Positions 34,957 through 43,448 of a stretch of 64,000 nucleotides of DNA are shown one piece after another (positions within the stretch are counted from its first letter, which is position 1; the number at the start of each line of letters is the position of its first letter). The stretch comes from Chryseobacterium scophthalmum. Lineage in GTDB: Bacteria; Bacteroidota; Bacteroidia; Flavobacteriales; Weeksellaceae. Below the pieces are notes generated by a model. The model had not been told where the DNA came from. It was given only the letters and a program-made list of their open reading frames with translations, and made no database searches. The translations under genes and the position numbers were made by a program. The DNA is taken from assembly GCF_900143185.1 (NCBI RefSeq), contig NZ_FSRQ01000001.1, forward strand, positions 1,922,001 to 1,986,000. Direction: 5' to 3'.

Positions 34957-35730
34957 ATGTCAGATTTAAGAACAGTTACTGTACAACGTTATATCCTTCC
35001 ACTTCGTGAAGGAGGCTCACTTCCTGCTTTGGCAGAAGCCGATGATGATTTTAAATATGTTTTAAAATTTCGTGGAGCCGGTCATGGTGTAAAAATGTTG
35101 ATTTCAGAATTTTTAGGAGGAAAAATTACGGAAGCTTTGGGATTACCAATTCCAGAGCTGGTTTTTGCCAATCTTGATGTAGATTTTGGAAGAACGGAAG
35201 CCGATGAAGAAATTCAGGATTTATTGAAAAATTCTGAAGGATTAAATTTAGGACTTCATTATCTTTCAGGTTCTATTGCCTACGATTCGAGCGTGAAAGT
35301 CGATGCACTTCTGGCTTCAAAAATTGTTTGGCTGGATGCATTTATCACCAATATAGACCGTACTTTCAAAAATACTAATCTTTTGATGTGGCACAAAGAA
35401 TTGTGGATTATCGATAACGGTGCGTCTTTTTATTTCCATCATTCATGGCAGAATTTTGATGCGGCTGCGAAAACCCCTTTTAAATATGTAAAAGATCACG
35501 TTTTGCTTCCACAGGCGACAAAATTAGATGAGGCAGATCAATTTGCTCATTCCGTTTTAAATGAAACATTGTTCAGAGAAATCGTCAATACAATTCCACA
35601 GGATTGGTTGCACTGGAATGATGCTGAAGAAAGTCCGGACGAAATTCGTGAAATTTATTTCAACTTTCTGAAGACCCGATTAGAAAATTCTCAAATCTTT
35701 ATAAACGAAGCCAGAAATGCAAGAGGATAA
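34957..35730 (+). CDS. HipA-like kinase family protein (HipA_2 type)
   Basis: A protein of 257 residues. A glycine-rich N-lobe strand (YVLKFRGAGHGVKML) with the ATP-contacting Lys precedes EFLGGKITEALGLPIPELV. The catalytic region is WLDAFITNIDRTFKNTN near residue 130, followed by the metal-binding LWIIDNGASFYFH. This matches the HipA-fold kinases but without the N-terminal HipB-contact domain of E. coli HipA. No HipB-type HTH gene is adjacent. The next gene, a DUF3037 protein, overlaps it by 14 nt, so the two are translationally coupled and probably work together. Target and role are unknown. Confidence 0.8.
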   Translation: MSDLRTVTVQRYILPLREGGSLPALAEADDDFKYVLKFRGAGHGVKMLISEFLGGKITEALGLPIPELVFANLDVDFGRTEADEEIQDLLKNSEGLNLGLHYLSGSIAYDSSVKVDALLASKIVWLDAFITNIDRTFKNTNLLMWHKELWIIDNGASFYFHHSWQNFDAAAKTPFKYVKDHVLLPQATKLDEADQFAHSVLNETLFREIVNTIPQDWLHWNDAEESPDEIREIYFNFLKTRLENSQIFINEARNARG

Positions 35731-36100
35731 GATATACGAATACGCCGTAATACGTTTGGTACCGAAGGTTGAAAGAGAAGAGTTTTTCAACATTGGACTG
35801 GTTTTGTTTTCGAAAAAAGAAAAATTTATCAAAGTAGAATTTTATCTCTGTCCTGATAAATTTAAACTTATGCACAGCAAACTCGATTATGATGATATTA
35901 CTAAAAATCTTGAGAGTTTTAAAAATATTGCTGAAGGAAAAAAAGAAGGCGGGCCAATTGCTTTACTCGAAATTCCAGACAGATTCCGTTGGCTGACTGC
36001 GGTGAGAAGTGCAGTTGTACAAACTTCAAGACCGCATCCCGGAAAATCGAAAGATTTAAACCAAACTTTTGGTAAACTTTTTGAAGAACTGGTAAAGTAG
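35717..36100 (+). CDS. DUF3037 protein, partner of the HipA-like kinase
   Basis: A protein of 127 residues with the DUF3037 pattern: YEYAVIRLVPKVEREEFFNIG at the N-terminus split over a beta-hairpin, then LVLFSKKEKFIKVEFY, and a C-terminal RFRWLTAVRSAVVQTS(R)PH. Function unknown. The start ATG lies inside the end of the HipA-like gene, a coupling I recall for these two families elsewhere. It may act as antitoxin, adaptor or substrate of the kinase; nothing in the sequence decides which. Confidence 0.8.
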   Translation: MQEDKIYEYAVIRLVPKVEREEFFNIGLVLFSKKEKFIKVEFYLCPDKFKLMHSKLDYDDITKNLESFKNIAEGKKEGGPIALLEIPDRFRWLTAVRSAVVQTSRPHPGKSKDLNQTFGKLFEELVK

Positions 36101-36119
36101 CAAACCAAAGCAATATTTT

Positions 36120-37142
36120 ATGAGAGCATTCCACTCAAACACAAAAAATGATAGGTTTTTAAAGAACCTATTTTTTTTATTCCTATTGACAATTTCCACG
36201 TTTGGATTTTCACAAAAACAGAAAAGTATACTCCTTTTTGAGCACGCTAATGTTTCAGAAAATATTGTTTACAAAACCGATGAAACGAATAAAGATATTA
36301 AGCTTGATATTTACCGTCCGAAAAATACAGAAAATAAAAAACTTCCTGTTGTGATGTACGTTCACGGTGGAGCTTGGGTTGAAGGTGACAAAATCATTAC
36401 AGCTGATAACTATGTTGAAAACACCATTTTAAAACTTTTAGAAAAAAACTATGTTGTTATCAGTATTAATTATCGTTTAGTTACCGAAAATATTCATTTT
36501 CCGGCACCGATTCAGGACACAAAAGATGCGGTAAGATGGGTTCGCAAAAATGCAGATAAATACAATCTTGATGAAAACAATATTGGAATGTGGGGCGTTT
36601 CTGCAGGCGCACATCTTTCGCTTTTAAGCGCTTATACTCAGGATGAAGATTTTGTTGGCGATAAGGAACTTTCAAAATATTCGGCAAAAGTAAATTATGT
36701 GGTTGATAATTTTGGACCGACTGATATGAACAGGCTTCTTCATACCCGTGCTCCAAAACCACTTTTGTTGACTGTAGGCTTAATTTCAAAAAAGATTATT
36801 GATTTGAGAGGTAAGCTTATTATGGGAATTACAGGCTTGAACAGCAAAGAAGATAAAAAGGAAATTGTAGAATTCTGTAAAACGATTTCTCCTCTACATT
36901 ATACTCAAAATACGGTTCCAACTTTAATTTTGCATGGCAACAAAGATAAAATTGCACCTATAAGGCATTCTAAAAGACTCAACAAAATGTTGAAAAAGCA
37001 GAAAACCACTCATGAATTAATCATTGTAAAAAAAGGAAATCACGGGTTTTCTACAACAGAAAAAGCTTATCAGGAGGAACTTAACAACGCAATGGTCGAC
37101 TTTATTTTATCTCAGGAAAAAGCTAATTTCGTCAATCATTAG
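36120..37142 (+). CDS. Secreted alpha/beta hydrolase (esterase/lipase-like)
   Basis: A protein of 340 residues. The N-terminus has a signal peptide or anchor (about residues 16-32, LFFLFLLTISTFGFSQ). The enzyme core has the HSL-type oxyanion motif VMYVHGGAWVEGD near residue 80, the nucleophile elbow GVSAGAH near 160, Asp in LILHGNKDKIAP near 275 and His in KKGNHGFS near 305. It is probably an exported carboxylesterase. It lies 19 nt after the DUF3037 gene, so it may share its transcript. Substrate unknown. Confidence 0.83.
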   Translation: MRAFHSNTKNDRFLKNLFFLFLLTISTFGFSQKQKSILLFEHANVSENIVYKTDETNKDIKLDIYRPKNTENKKLPVVMYVHGGAWVEGDKIITADNYVENTILKLLEKNYVVISINYRLVTENIHFPAPIQDTKDAVRWVRKNADKYNLDENNIGMWGVSAGAHLSLLSAYTQDEDFVGDKELSKYSAKVNYVVDNFGPTDMNRLLHTRAPKPLLLTVGLISKKIIDLRGKLIMGITGLNSKEDKKEIVEFCKTISPLHYTQNTVPTLILHGNKDKIAPIRHSKRLNKMLKKQKTTHELIIVKKGNHGFSTTEKAYQEELNNAMVDFILSQEKANFVNH

Positions 37143-37366
37143 AAAATCAATATCAGAATATAGTTTTTCAAAAAGAAGCAATAAACAACACTTTAAAAAT
37201 CAAATTATTAGTTTTAAAATAGAAATATATCACTTATTATTTCGCTAAGTTGATATACATATTGATAAATTTTATACAAAAAATAATTACCTTGGTCAAA
37301 TGCTTAAATTATTCATAATAAAAAAGCGAAAACCTTAATTATTTACTCACATAAAAGAAAAACAAT

Positions 37367-39208
37367 ATGGAATTTCTAAATGGAATTAATGCATTAACAT
37401 TGGTATTCACATCCCTGCTTATCTTTGCAATTGCTTACCGTTTCTACGGAATTTATTTAGCCAATAAAGTACTCCGTTTAAATGACAAAAATACAACTCC
37501 CGCTGTAGAATTTGCCGATGGAAAAGATTATGTAGCCACGAACAAAAATGTTCTTTTCGGACATCACTTCGCAGCGATTGCAGCAGCAGGACCATTGGTA
37601 GGTCCGGTTTTAGCAGCTCAATTCGGATATCTTCCCGGAGCAATCTGGATTTTAATTGGCTGTGTTTTAGGAGGTGGTGTTCACGATATGGTGGTACTTT
37701 TTGCATCCGTAAGACACAAAGGACAAAGTTTGGCAACCATTGCATCCAAAGAAATCGGAAAAACAACGGGAACGGTTGCCGGTTTTGCTATTTTATTCAT
37801 TTTAATTTTAACACTTGCCGGACTTTCTTTAGCTTGTATTAATGCAATGCACGAAGCATCATGGTCATTATTTACTGTGGTCATTACAATGCCGATTGCG
37901 ATTATTATGGGATTGATTATGCGTTACAGAAAAAACTCGGTGACTTTTGCAAGTATTTTGGGCGGTGTTCTTTTAATTGCCGGAATTATTGGTGGACATA
38001 ATTTAATGCAGAATGAAACCATGAACAATATGTTTACATGGGACATTACAACCATTTCTATTGCAATTCCATTATACGGATTTTTGGCATCTGTGTTGCC
38101 GGTTTGGCTGCTTTTAGTTCCGAGAGACTACCTTTCAACTTATTTAAAAATCGGAACGATTATCATGTTGGCGATTGGAGTAATTGTGATTCATCCAACC
38201 ATTCAAATGCCTGCTTTAACTGAATTTATTAACGGAGGAGGTCCCGTAATTGGCGGCCCTGTTTTACCTTTTATCTTTATTGTAATTGCATGTGGAGCGA
38301 TTTCAGGTTTCCATGCGGTAATTGCAACCGGAACGACTCCAAAAATGCTGAACAGAGAAAAGGAAATTTTATTTGTAGGTTATGGAGCGATGCTTGTAGA
38401 AGGTTTTGTAGCATTAATGGCTTTAATTGCAGCTTGTACTTTGATGCCCGGAGATTATTTTGCCATCAACACACCAAAAGAAACATATGATGCATTTTTA
38501 GCAACTCATCCAAGTTTACATGGGGTTGAAATTGATTATTTTTCTGAAAGGATTGGAATTGATCTGCACGGAAGAACCGGAGGTGCTGTTTCTTTAGCAG
38601 TCGGAATGGCGCATATTTTCAATAAAATTCCTTACATGGATCAGTTGATGGCATATTGGTACAATTTCGCGATTATGTTTGAAGCGGTATTTATTTTAAC
38701 TGCAATTGATGCAGGAACTAGAGTTGGAAGATTTTTCTTGCAGGAAATGTTGGGATCTGTTATTCCTAAATTCAATGATAAAAACTGGACTCCCGGAATT
38801 ATCATCAGTAGTTTATTGTTCACATTTGCTTGGGGATATCTGGTTTTTACCGGAAATGTAAGCAGCATTTGGCCACTCTTCGGAATTAGCAATCAGTTGC
38901 TTGCAGCCTGCGGTTTGATTGTCTGTACCACAATGCTCATCAGATTAAACCGAGGAAAATATGCGCTTTGTTCAGCAATTCCGGGAGTTTTCATGGCGAT
39001 TATTACATTTTGGGCTGGTTATATTCAGGTAATGGATATTTATATTCCAAAACAGCAGTATTTATTGGCAACTTTAGCAGTTGTAGCAATGGTTTTAATG
39101 CTTGTTGTTTTCGTTGGCGCGTTCAGAAAATGGTATCAGTTGTTAAAAATTAAAACTTCACATACCGATTTTTATGGCGAAACAGTGAAGGAATTGGTGG
39201 AAAGGTAA
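37367..39208 (+). CDS. cstA: Carbon starvation protein A, peptide/pyruvate transporter
   Basis: A protein of 613 residues with many transmembrane helices. CstA motifs: GHHFAAIAAAGPLVGPVLAA near residue 66 (written as two halves of the same helix), GAIWILIGCVLGGGVHDM, GFHAVIATGTTPKML near 320 and DAGTRVGRFFLQEML near 448. CstA imports peptides and, in E. coli, pyruvate during carbon limitation. No kinase pair of the BtsS/R type is nearby. It stands alone with 224 nt upstream, AT-rich and without a clear promoter match. Confidence 0.92.
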   Translation: MEFLNGINALTLVFTSLLIFAIAYRFYGIYLANKVLRLNDKNTTPAVEFADGKDYVATNKNVLFGHHFAAIAAAGPLVGPVLAAQFGYLPGAIWILIGCVLGGGVHDMVVLFASVRHKGQSLATIASKEIGKTTGTVAGFAILFILILTLAGLSLACINAMHEASWSLFTVVITMPIAIIMGLIMRYRKNSVTFASILGGVLLIAGIIGGHNLMQNETMNNMFTWDITTISIAIPLYGFLASVLPVWLLLVPRDYLSTYLKIGTIIMLAIGVIVIHPTIQMPALTEFINGGGPVIGGPVLPFIFIVIACGAISGFHAVIATGTTPKMLNREKEILFVGYGAMLVEGFVALMALIAACTLMPGDYFAINTPKETYDAFLATHPSLHGVEIDYFSERIGIDLHGRTGGAVSLAVGMAHIFNKIPYMDQLMAYWYNFAIMFEAVFILTAIDAGTRVGRFFLQEMLGSVIPKFNDKNWTPGIIISSLLFTFAWGYLVFTGNVSSIWPLFGISNQLLAACGLIVCTTMLIRLNRGKYALCSAIPGVFMAIITFWAGYIQVMDIYIPKQQYLLATLAVVAMVLMLVVFVGAFRKWYQLLKIKTSHTDFYGETVKELVER

Positions 39209-39255
39209 TCTGATAACATTCTTTTGTCTTGAAACAAAAGAATCAAAAATTCAAG

Positions 39256-39410
39256 ACTTGAAAACTCCGTCTAAAATTTTAAAGAATTTCCTAAATTTCC
39301 AAAATTCGGGCGGAAACAGATATTAGTTATAAATTCTAAATTATTACCGCCACTCAAACATTGGAAATTTTTTGACGGTAATTCTTTAAAATTTCTTAAC
39401 GCCTCCGTTT
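39256..39410. repeat. Imperfect long inverted-repeat element
   Basis: Nested arms pair over about 150 nt: AAATTTTAAAGAATT (39274-39288) with 39380-39394, AAATTTCCAA (39293-39302) with 39361-39370, and GGCGG with CCGCC (39347-39351). Upstream, 39230-39270 also holds a CTTTTGT...ACAAAAG pair. It resembles the intergenic palindromic repeats common in Chryseobacterium. No ORF was found. Confidence 0.55.
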
Positions 39411-39437
39411 TCTATGTCATTATTAATTAAAAAAACA

Positions 39438-39475
39438 AAAGAAGGCACAATAAGTATTGCGCCTTCTTTATTTTA
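39438..39475. terminator. Terminator between cstA and uvrD/pcrA
   Basis: AAAGAAGGC.CAAT and ATTG.GCCTTCTTT arms with a 4-nt loop; A-run and T-run on the two sides. Confidence 0.8.
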
Positions 39476-39531
39476 TTAAGAACAAATTTTCGTTGTTATT
39501 GAATTTCCATTTTGCTTTCTAAACTGTAGAT

Positions 39532-41865
39532 CTAAATCTTCGTCAGTTTAGCATATTTTAAAATCAGATTCTTCTCACCTTCATGTAAGAAAACTACTTT
39601 CGCTTTGATATTTTGCGGATCAGTTCCATCTAAGAATTTCACTTCTCCGATTCCGAAACGGTCATGTCTTACTTTATCGCCAACCTCAATATCCTGTGAA
39701 GAAGCTCCGCTTGGATTGATAATCCTTGCAGTACTTACCGGTTTCAATTTTCTCGGTTCGGCAATCGGTTTATCATTTTCAGTTTTAGAGATGGTTTTCT
39801 TTTCAATCTTTTTAAAGCTCTTCATTTCAGAAGGATGCTCATCAAAAATATTAGAAGTAATGCCAGAATTGTTGATGAATCTTTTCTCAATCGCCGGGTT
39901 TAAAAATTCAATATATTCTTCATCAACTTCACTTAAAAATCGTGAAGGTTCAGCATCAGTAATTTTCCCCCACTGAAAACGGGAAACTGCGTAAGAGAAA
40001 AATGCCTGTTTTTCTGCTCTTGTCAAGGCAACATAAAACAAACGTCTTTCTTCTTCCAAATCTTCACGAGTTGCCGAACTCATAAAACTTGGGAAAAGAT
40101 TTTCTTCTAATCCAACTAAATGTACCACCGGAAATTCAAGACCTTTTGAAAGGTGAATCGTCATTAAAGAAACCATATCTTCCTCGTTATCTTTTCTTTG
40201 TGTATCAGCAGAAAGTGCAATATTTTCAAGAAAATTCGGTAAACTAGGATCACCATCTTCAATCTGCATCTGCTCCTCAATGAAACCCTGCATCGAGTTC
40301 ATCAATTCCTGAACGTTTTCTACACGCGAAATTCCTTCCGGAGTTTGGTCGTCTTTTAAAAATTTAATCAAACCGCTTCGCTTTGCCACTTCCATCGCAA
40401 CGCTGTACGCTGTTTCTGTTTTAAGCAAAACCTGAAACGCTTTAATCATCGACCAAAAATCACTTAGTTTGGTTAAAACTCCATTATTAAATTTCAATTG
40501 CGGAGCATAAATCCCCAAATTGTCTAACACTTTAGACACCGGAAGATTTTGCGAATCGGCAAAAACAATTAATTTATTTTGAGTGGTTTCACCAATTCCT
40601 CTTGTCGGATAATTGATGATTCTCATCAAAGCTTCAGAATCATTTTCGTTGACCAAAAGACGAAGATAACCGATCAAATCTTTTACCTCTTTTCTTTGGT
40701 AGAAAGACAAACCTCCATACACTTTATACGGAATATTTTTACGTCTCAAAGAGTCTTCAAAAGCTCGTGTCTGAGAATTGGTACGGTATAAAATTGCGAA
40801 ATCACTGAATTTTCTCTGCTCCCTATTTCTCAATTCCCAAATATTTCCAGCTACGAAATTGGCTTCATCAGCATCGGAAAGCGAACGGTACACTTTGATT
40901 TTTTCCCCTTCTTCATTTTCACTGAAAACATTTTTCTTGAACTGCTGAAGGTTTTTCGCAATCACAACGTTTGCTGCATTGACGATATTTTGTGTCGAAC
41001 GGTAATTCTGCTCCAAAGAAACAGTCACCGCATCAGGATAATCTTTTTTGAAATTTAAAATATTATAAATATTTGCACCACGGAAAGAGTAAATCGACTG
41101 TGCATCGTCTCCTACCACACAAATATTTTCAAATTTTGAAGCCAAAGCTTTCACAATCAAATACTGAGAGTGGTTCGTGTCTTGGTACTCATCTACCAAA
41201 ATATATCGGAATCTTTCTTGATATTTTGCTAAAACTTCAGGAAACCTTGTTAAAAGTTCATTGGTTTTCAACAACAAGTCATCAAAATCCATTGAACCAT
41301 TTTTGAAACAAGCTTCTACATATTTTTCATAAATTTTTCCGATGAATTTCATGTTGGCTTTTTCGTCAGCTTCCATTAATTCAGGATTATTATAATATGC
41401 TTTTACGGTGATCAGATTATTTTTATAATTTGAAATTCTAGACTGAACTTTTTTAGGTTTATACAAATCAGCATCAATATTCATGTCTTTCAGAACTTTT
41501 CTGATCACATTCAAAGCATCCTGCTGATCGTAAATTGTAAAGTTGGAAGGATAACCTAAATAATGTGCTTCACTTCTCAGAATTCTTGCAAAAACTGAGT
41601 GAAAAGTCCCCATCCAAAGGCTTCTCGCATTGCTCTGTCCTACAACTTTCGCAATACGTTCTTTCATTTCTTTAGCCGCTTTATTGGTAAAAGTTAAAGA
41701 CAAAATATTGAAAGGGTCTACTCCATTAGTAATCAAATGCGCAATACGCATTGTGAGTACACGTGTTTTTCCGGAACCCGCTCCCGCAAGTACCATCAAA
41801 GGTCCCTGTAAAGTAGTAACGGCTTCAAATTGTGATTCATTCAGTCCTTTCAAATAATCCTCCAT
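39532..41865 (-). CDS. UvrD/PcrA-type superfamily 1 DNA helicase
   Basis: A protein of 777 residues with the full set of SF1A motifs. Walker A GAGSGKTRVLTMR near residue 28, motif II VDEYQDTNHSQY near 226, motif III GDDAQSIYSFRGA near 254, motif IV EQNYRST, and motif VI VALTRAEKQAFFSYA near 606. It unwinds DNA 3' to 5' in repair and in removal of recombination filaments. The C-terminal domain ends in a Tudor-like fold (VGDKVRHDRFGIGEV), as in PcrA. It is transcribed from a -7 element 22 nt upstream. Confidence 0.93.
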   Translation of the reverse strand: MEDYLKGLNESQFEAVTTLQGPLMVLAGAGSGKTRVLTMRIAHLITNGVDPFNILSLTFTNKAAKEMKERIAKVVGQSNARSLWMGTFHSVFARILRSEAHYLGYPSNFTIYDQQDALNVIRKVLKDMNIDADLYKPKKVQSRISNYKNNLITVKAYYNNPELMEADEKANMKFIGKIYEKYVEACFKNGSMDFDDLLLKTNELLTRFPEVLAKYQERFRYILVDEYQDTNHSQYLIVKALASKFENICVVGDDAQSIYSFRGANIYNILNFKKDYPDAVTVSLEQNYRSTQNIVNAANVVIAKNLQQFKKNVFSENEEGEKIKVYRSLSDADEANFVAGNIWELRNREQRKFSDFAILYRTNSQTRAFEDSLRRKNIPYKVYGGLSFYQRKEVKDLIGYLRLLVNENDSEALMRIINYPTRGIGETTQNKLIVFADSQNLPVSKVLDNLGIYAPQLKFNNGVLTKLSDFWSMIKAFQVLLKTETAYSVAMEVAKRSGLIKFLKDDQTPEGISRVENVQELMNSMQGFIEEQMQIEDGDPSLPNFLENIALSADTQRKDNEEDMVSLMTIHLSKGLEFPVVHLVGLEENLFPSFMSSATREDLEEERRLFYVALTRAEKQAFFSYAVSRFQWGKITDAEPSRFLSEVDEEYIEFLNPAIEKRFINNSGITSNIFDEHPSEMKSFKKIEKKTISKTENDKPIAEPRKLKPVSTARIINPSGASSQDIEVGDKVRHDRFGIGEVKFLDGTDPQNIKAKVVFLHEGEKNLILKYAKLTKI

Positions 41866-41887
41866 GCTGCAAAAAAATTTTGGATGA

Positions 41888-41895
41888 CAAAATTA
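41888..41895 (-). promoter_or_regulatory. Promoter -7 element of the helicase gene
   Basis: Minus-strand TAATTTTG, 22 nt before the ATG at 41865. Confidence 0.55.
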
Positions 41896-42080
41896 GTGTA
41901 TTATGAGGAGAATTCAAATTTGTATTTAATTTCAATTAATCGAGCAAAACTGAATAAAGCTTTAGAACCAAAATCTTACGCTATAAATTCAACCATTACC
42001 TAGAATTCTTAAAAAAATATTAAAAATTTTGTAACAATAAGTCTAATTTTACAACTCATTGACAAAACAATTTCTATTTT

Positions 42081-43394
42081 ATGAAAAAACGACTTCTTAG
42101 TGTTGCAGCTGCTGCCTTTTTTGGAGCAATGCTGAATGCACAACAAATCAAATTTGAAGAGTATGATTTACCAAACGGTCTACACGTAATCTTACACCAA
42201 GATAATTCTGCACCGGTAGTAACAACAGGTGTAATGTACCATGTAGGAGCAAAAGACGAAGTAGTTGGAAGAACAGGTTTTGCACACTTTTTTGAGCACC
42301 TTTTATTTGAAGGAACTCCAAACATTAAAAGAGGAGAATGGTTTAAAATCGTTTCTTCAAATGGTGGACAAAACAACGCAAACACTACAAACGACAGAAC
42401 ATATTACTACGAAACTTTCCCTTCAAACAACGAGCAATTAGGTCTTTGGATGGAATCTGAAAGACTTCGTCATGCGGTAATCAACCAGGTTGGTGTAGAT
42501 ACGCAAAGAGAAGTTGTAAAAGAAGAAAAGAGATTGAGAATGGATAACCAGCCTTATGGAAATCTTTTCACAAACGTACAGAAAAACTTATTTACAAAGC
42601 ATCCTTATCATTGGTCTACAATTGGATCTATGGATGATTTGAATTCAGCTAAACTAGATGAGTTCCAAGCTTTCTATAAAAAATATTACGTTCCAAACAA
42701 CGCAACTTTGGTTGTAGCAGGAGATATCAAACCTGAACAAACAAAAAAATGGATTCAGGAATATTACGGAGCAATTCCTAAAGGAACTGTTTATCCTAAA
42801 AACTTCCCGAAAGACGAGCCTATCACAAAAGAAAAAGAAGTTACAGCATACGATCCTAACATCCAGCTTCCTGCTTATGTTTTTGCATACAGAACGCCGG
42901 GTAACAAAGAAAAGGATGCTTATGTTTTAGATATGCTTTCTTCTTATTTAAGCAACGGAAAGTCTTCAGTTTTATATAAAAAATTGGTAGATCAGGAGAA
43001 AAAGGCACTTCAGGTAGCAGCTTTCAACCAAGGTCTTGAAGATTACGGTATTTTTGCATTCTTTGCAATCCCGATGGGATCAACATCAAAGCAGACATTA
43101 CAGTCAGACATCGATGCTGAGATCAAAAAACTTCAGACGACTTTAATTTCTGACGAAGATTATCAAAAACTTCAGAATCAGTACGAAAATCAGTTTGTAA
43201 ATGCAAACTCAAGCATTCAGGGAATTGCAGCTTCATTGGCTACAAACCACGTATTGATGGGCGACACAAACTTAATCAACAAGGAAATCGACATCTACAA
43301 ATCTATCACAAAGCAGGATTTACAGAATGCGGCTAAAAAGTATTTAAATTCTAACCAGAGAATCATCCTTAACTACTTACCTGAAAAAAAGTAA
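42081..43394 (+). CDS. M16 family zinc protease, catalytic subunit
   Basis: A protein of 437 residues with a signal peptide (GAMLNAQQ). The inverted zinc motif H-x-x-E-H is visible as FAHFFEHLLFEG near residue 73, with the distal Glu in EVVKEEKRLRMD near 150. The C-terminal M16 domain follows (YVFAYRTPGNKEKDAY). It should be a periplasmic or surface peptidase that cleaves peptides inside a two-lobed chamber. The next gene codes for a second M16 protein without the zinc motif, 54 nt downstream, so the two probably form a heterodimer as in mitochondrial processing peptidase and related bacterial pairs. Confidence 0.9.
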   Translation: MKKRLLSVAAAAFFGAMLNAQQIKFEEYDLPNGLHVILHQDNSAPVVTTGVMYHVGAKDEVVGRTGFAHFFEHLLFEGTPNIKRGEWFKIVSSNGGQNNANTTNDRTYYYETFPSNNEQLGLWMESERLRHAVINQVGVDTQREVVKEEKRLRMDNQPYGNLFTNVQKNLFTKHPYHWSTIGSMDDLNSAKLDEFQAFYKKYYVPNNATLVVAGDIKPEQTKKWIQEYYGAIPKGTVYPKNFPKDEPITKEKEVTAYDPNIQLPAYVFAYRTPGNKEKDAYVLDMLSSYLSNGKSSVLYKKLVDQEKKALQVAAFNQGLEDYGIFAFFAIPMGSTSKQTLQSDIDAEIKKLQTTLISDEDYQKLQNQYENQFVNANSSIQGIAASLATNHVLMGDTNLINKEIDIYKSITKQDLQNAAKKYLNSNQRIILNYLPEKK

Positions 43395-43448
43395 TCGTAT
43401 AAAAACTTCAAGTTTTAAATATGATTATAAATTTTTAAATTTTTTACA

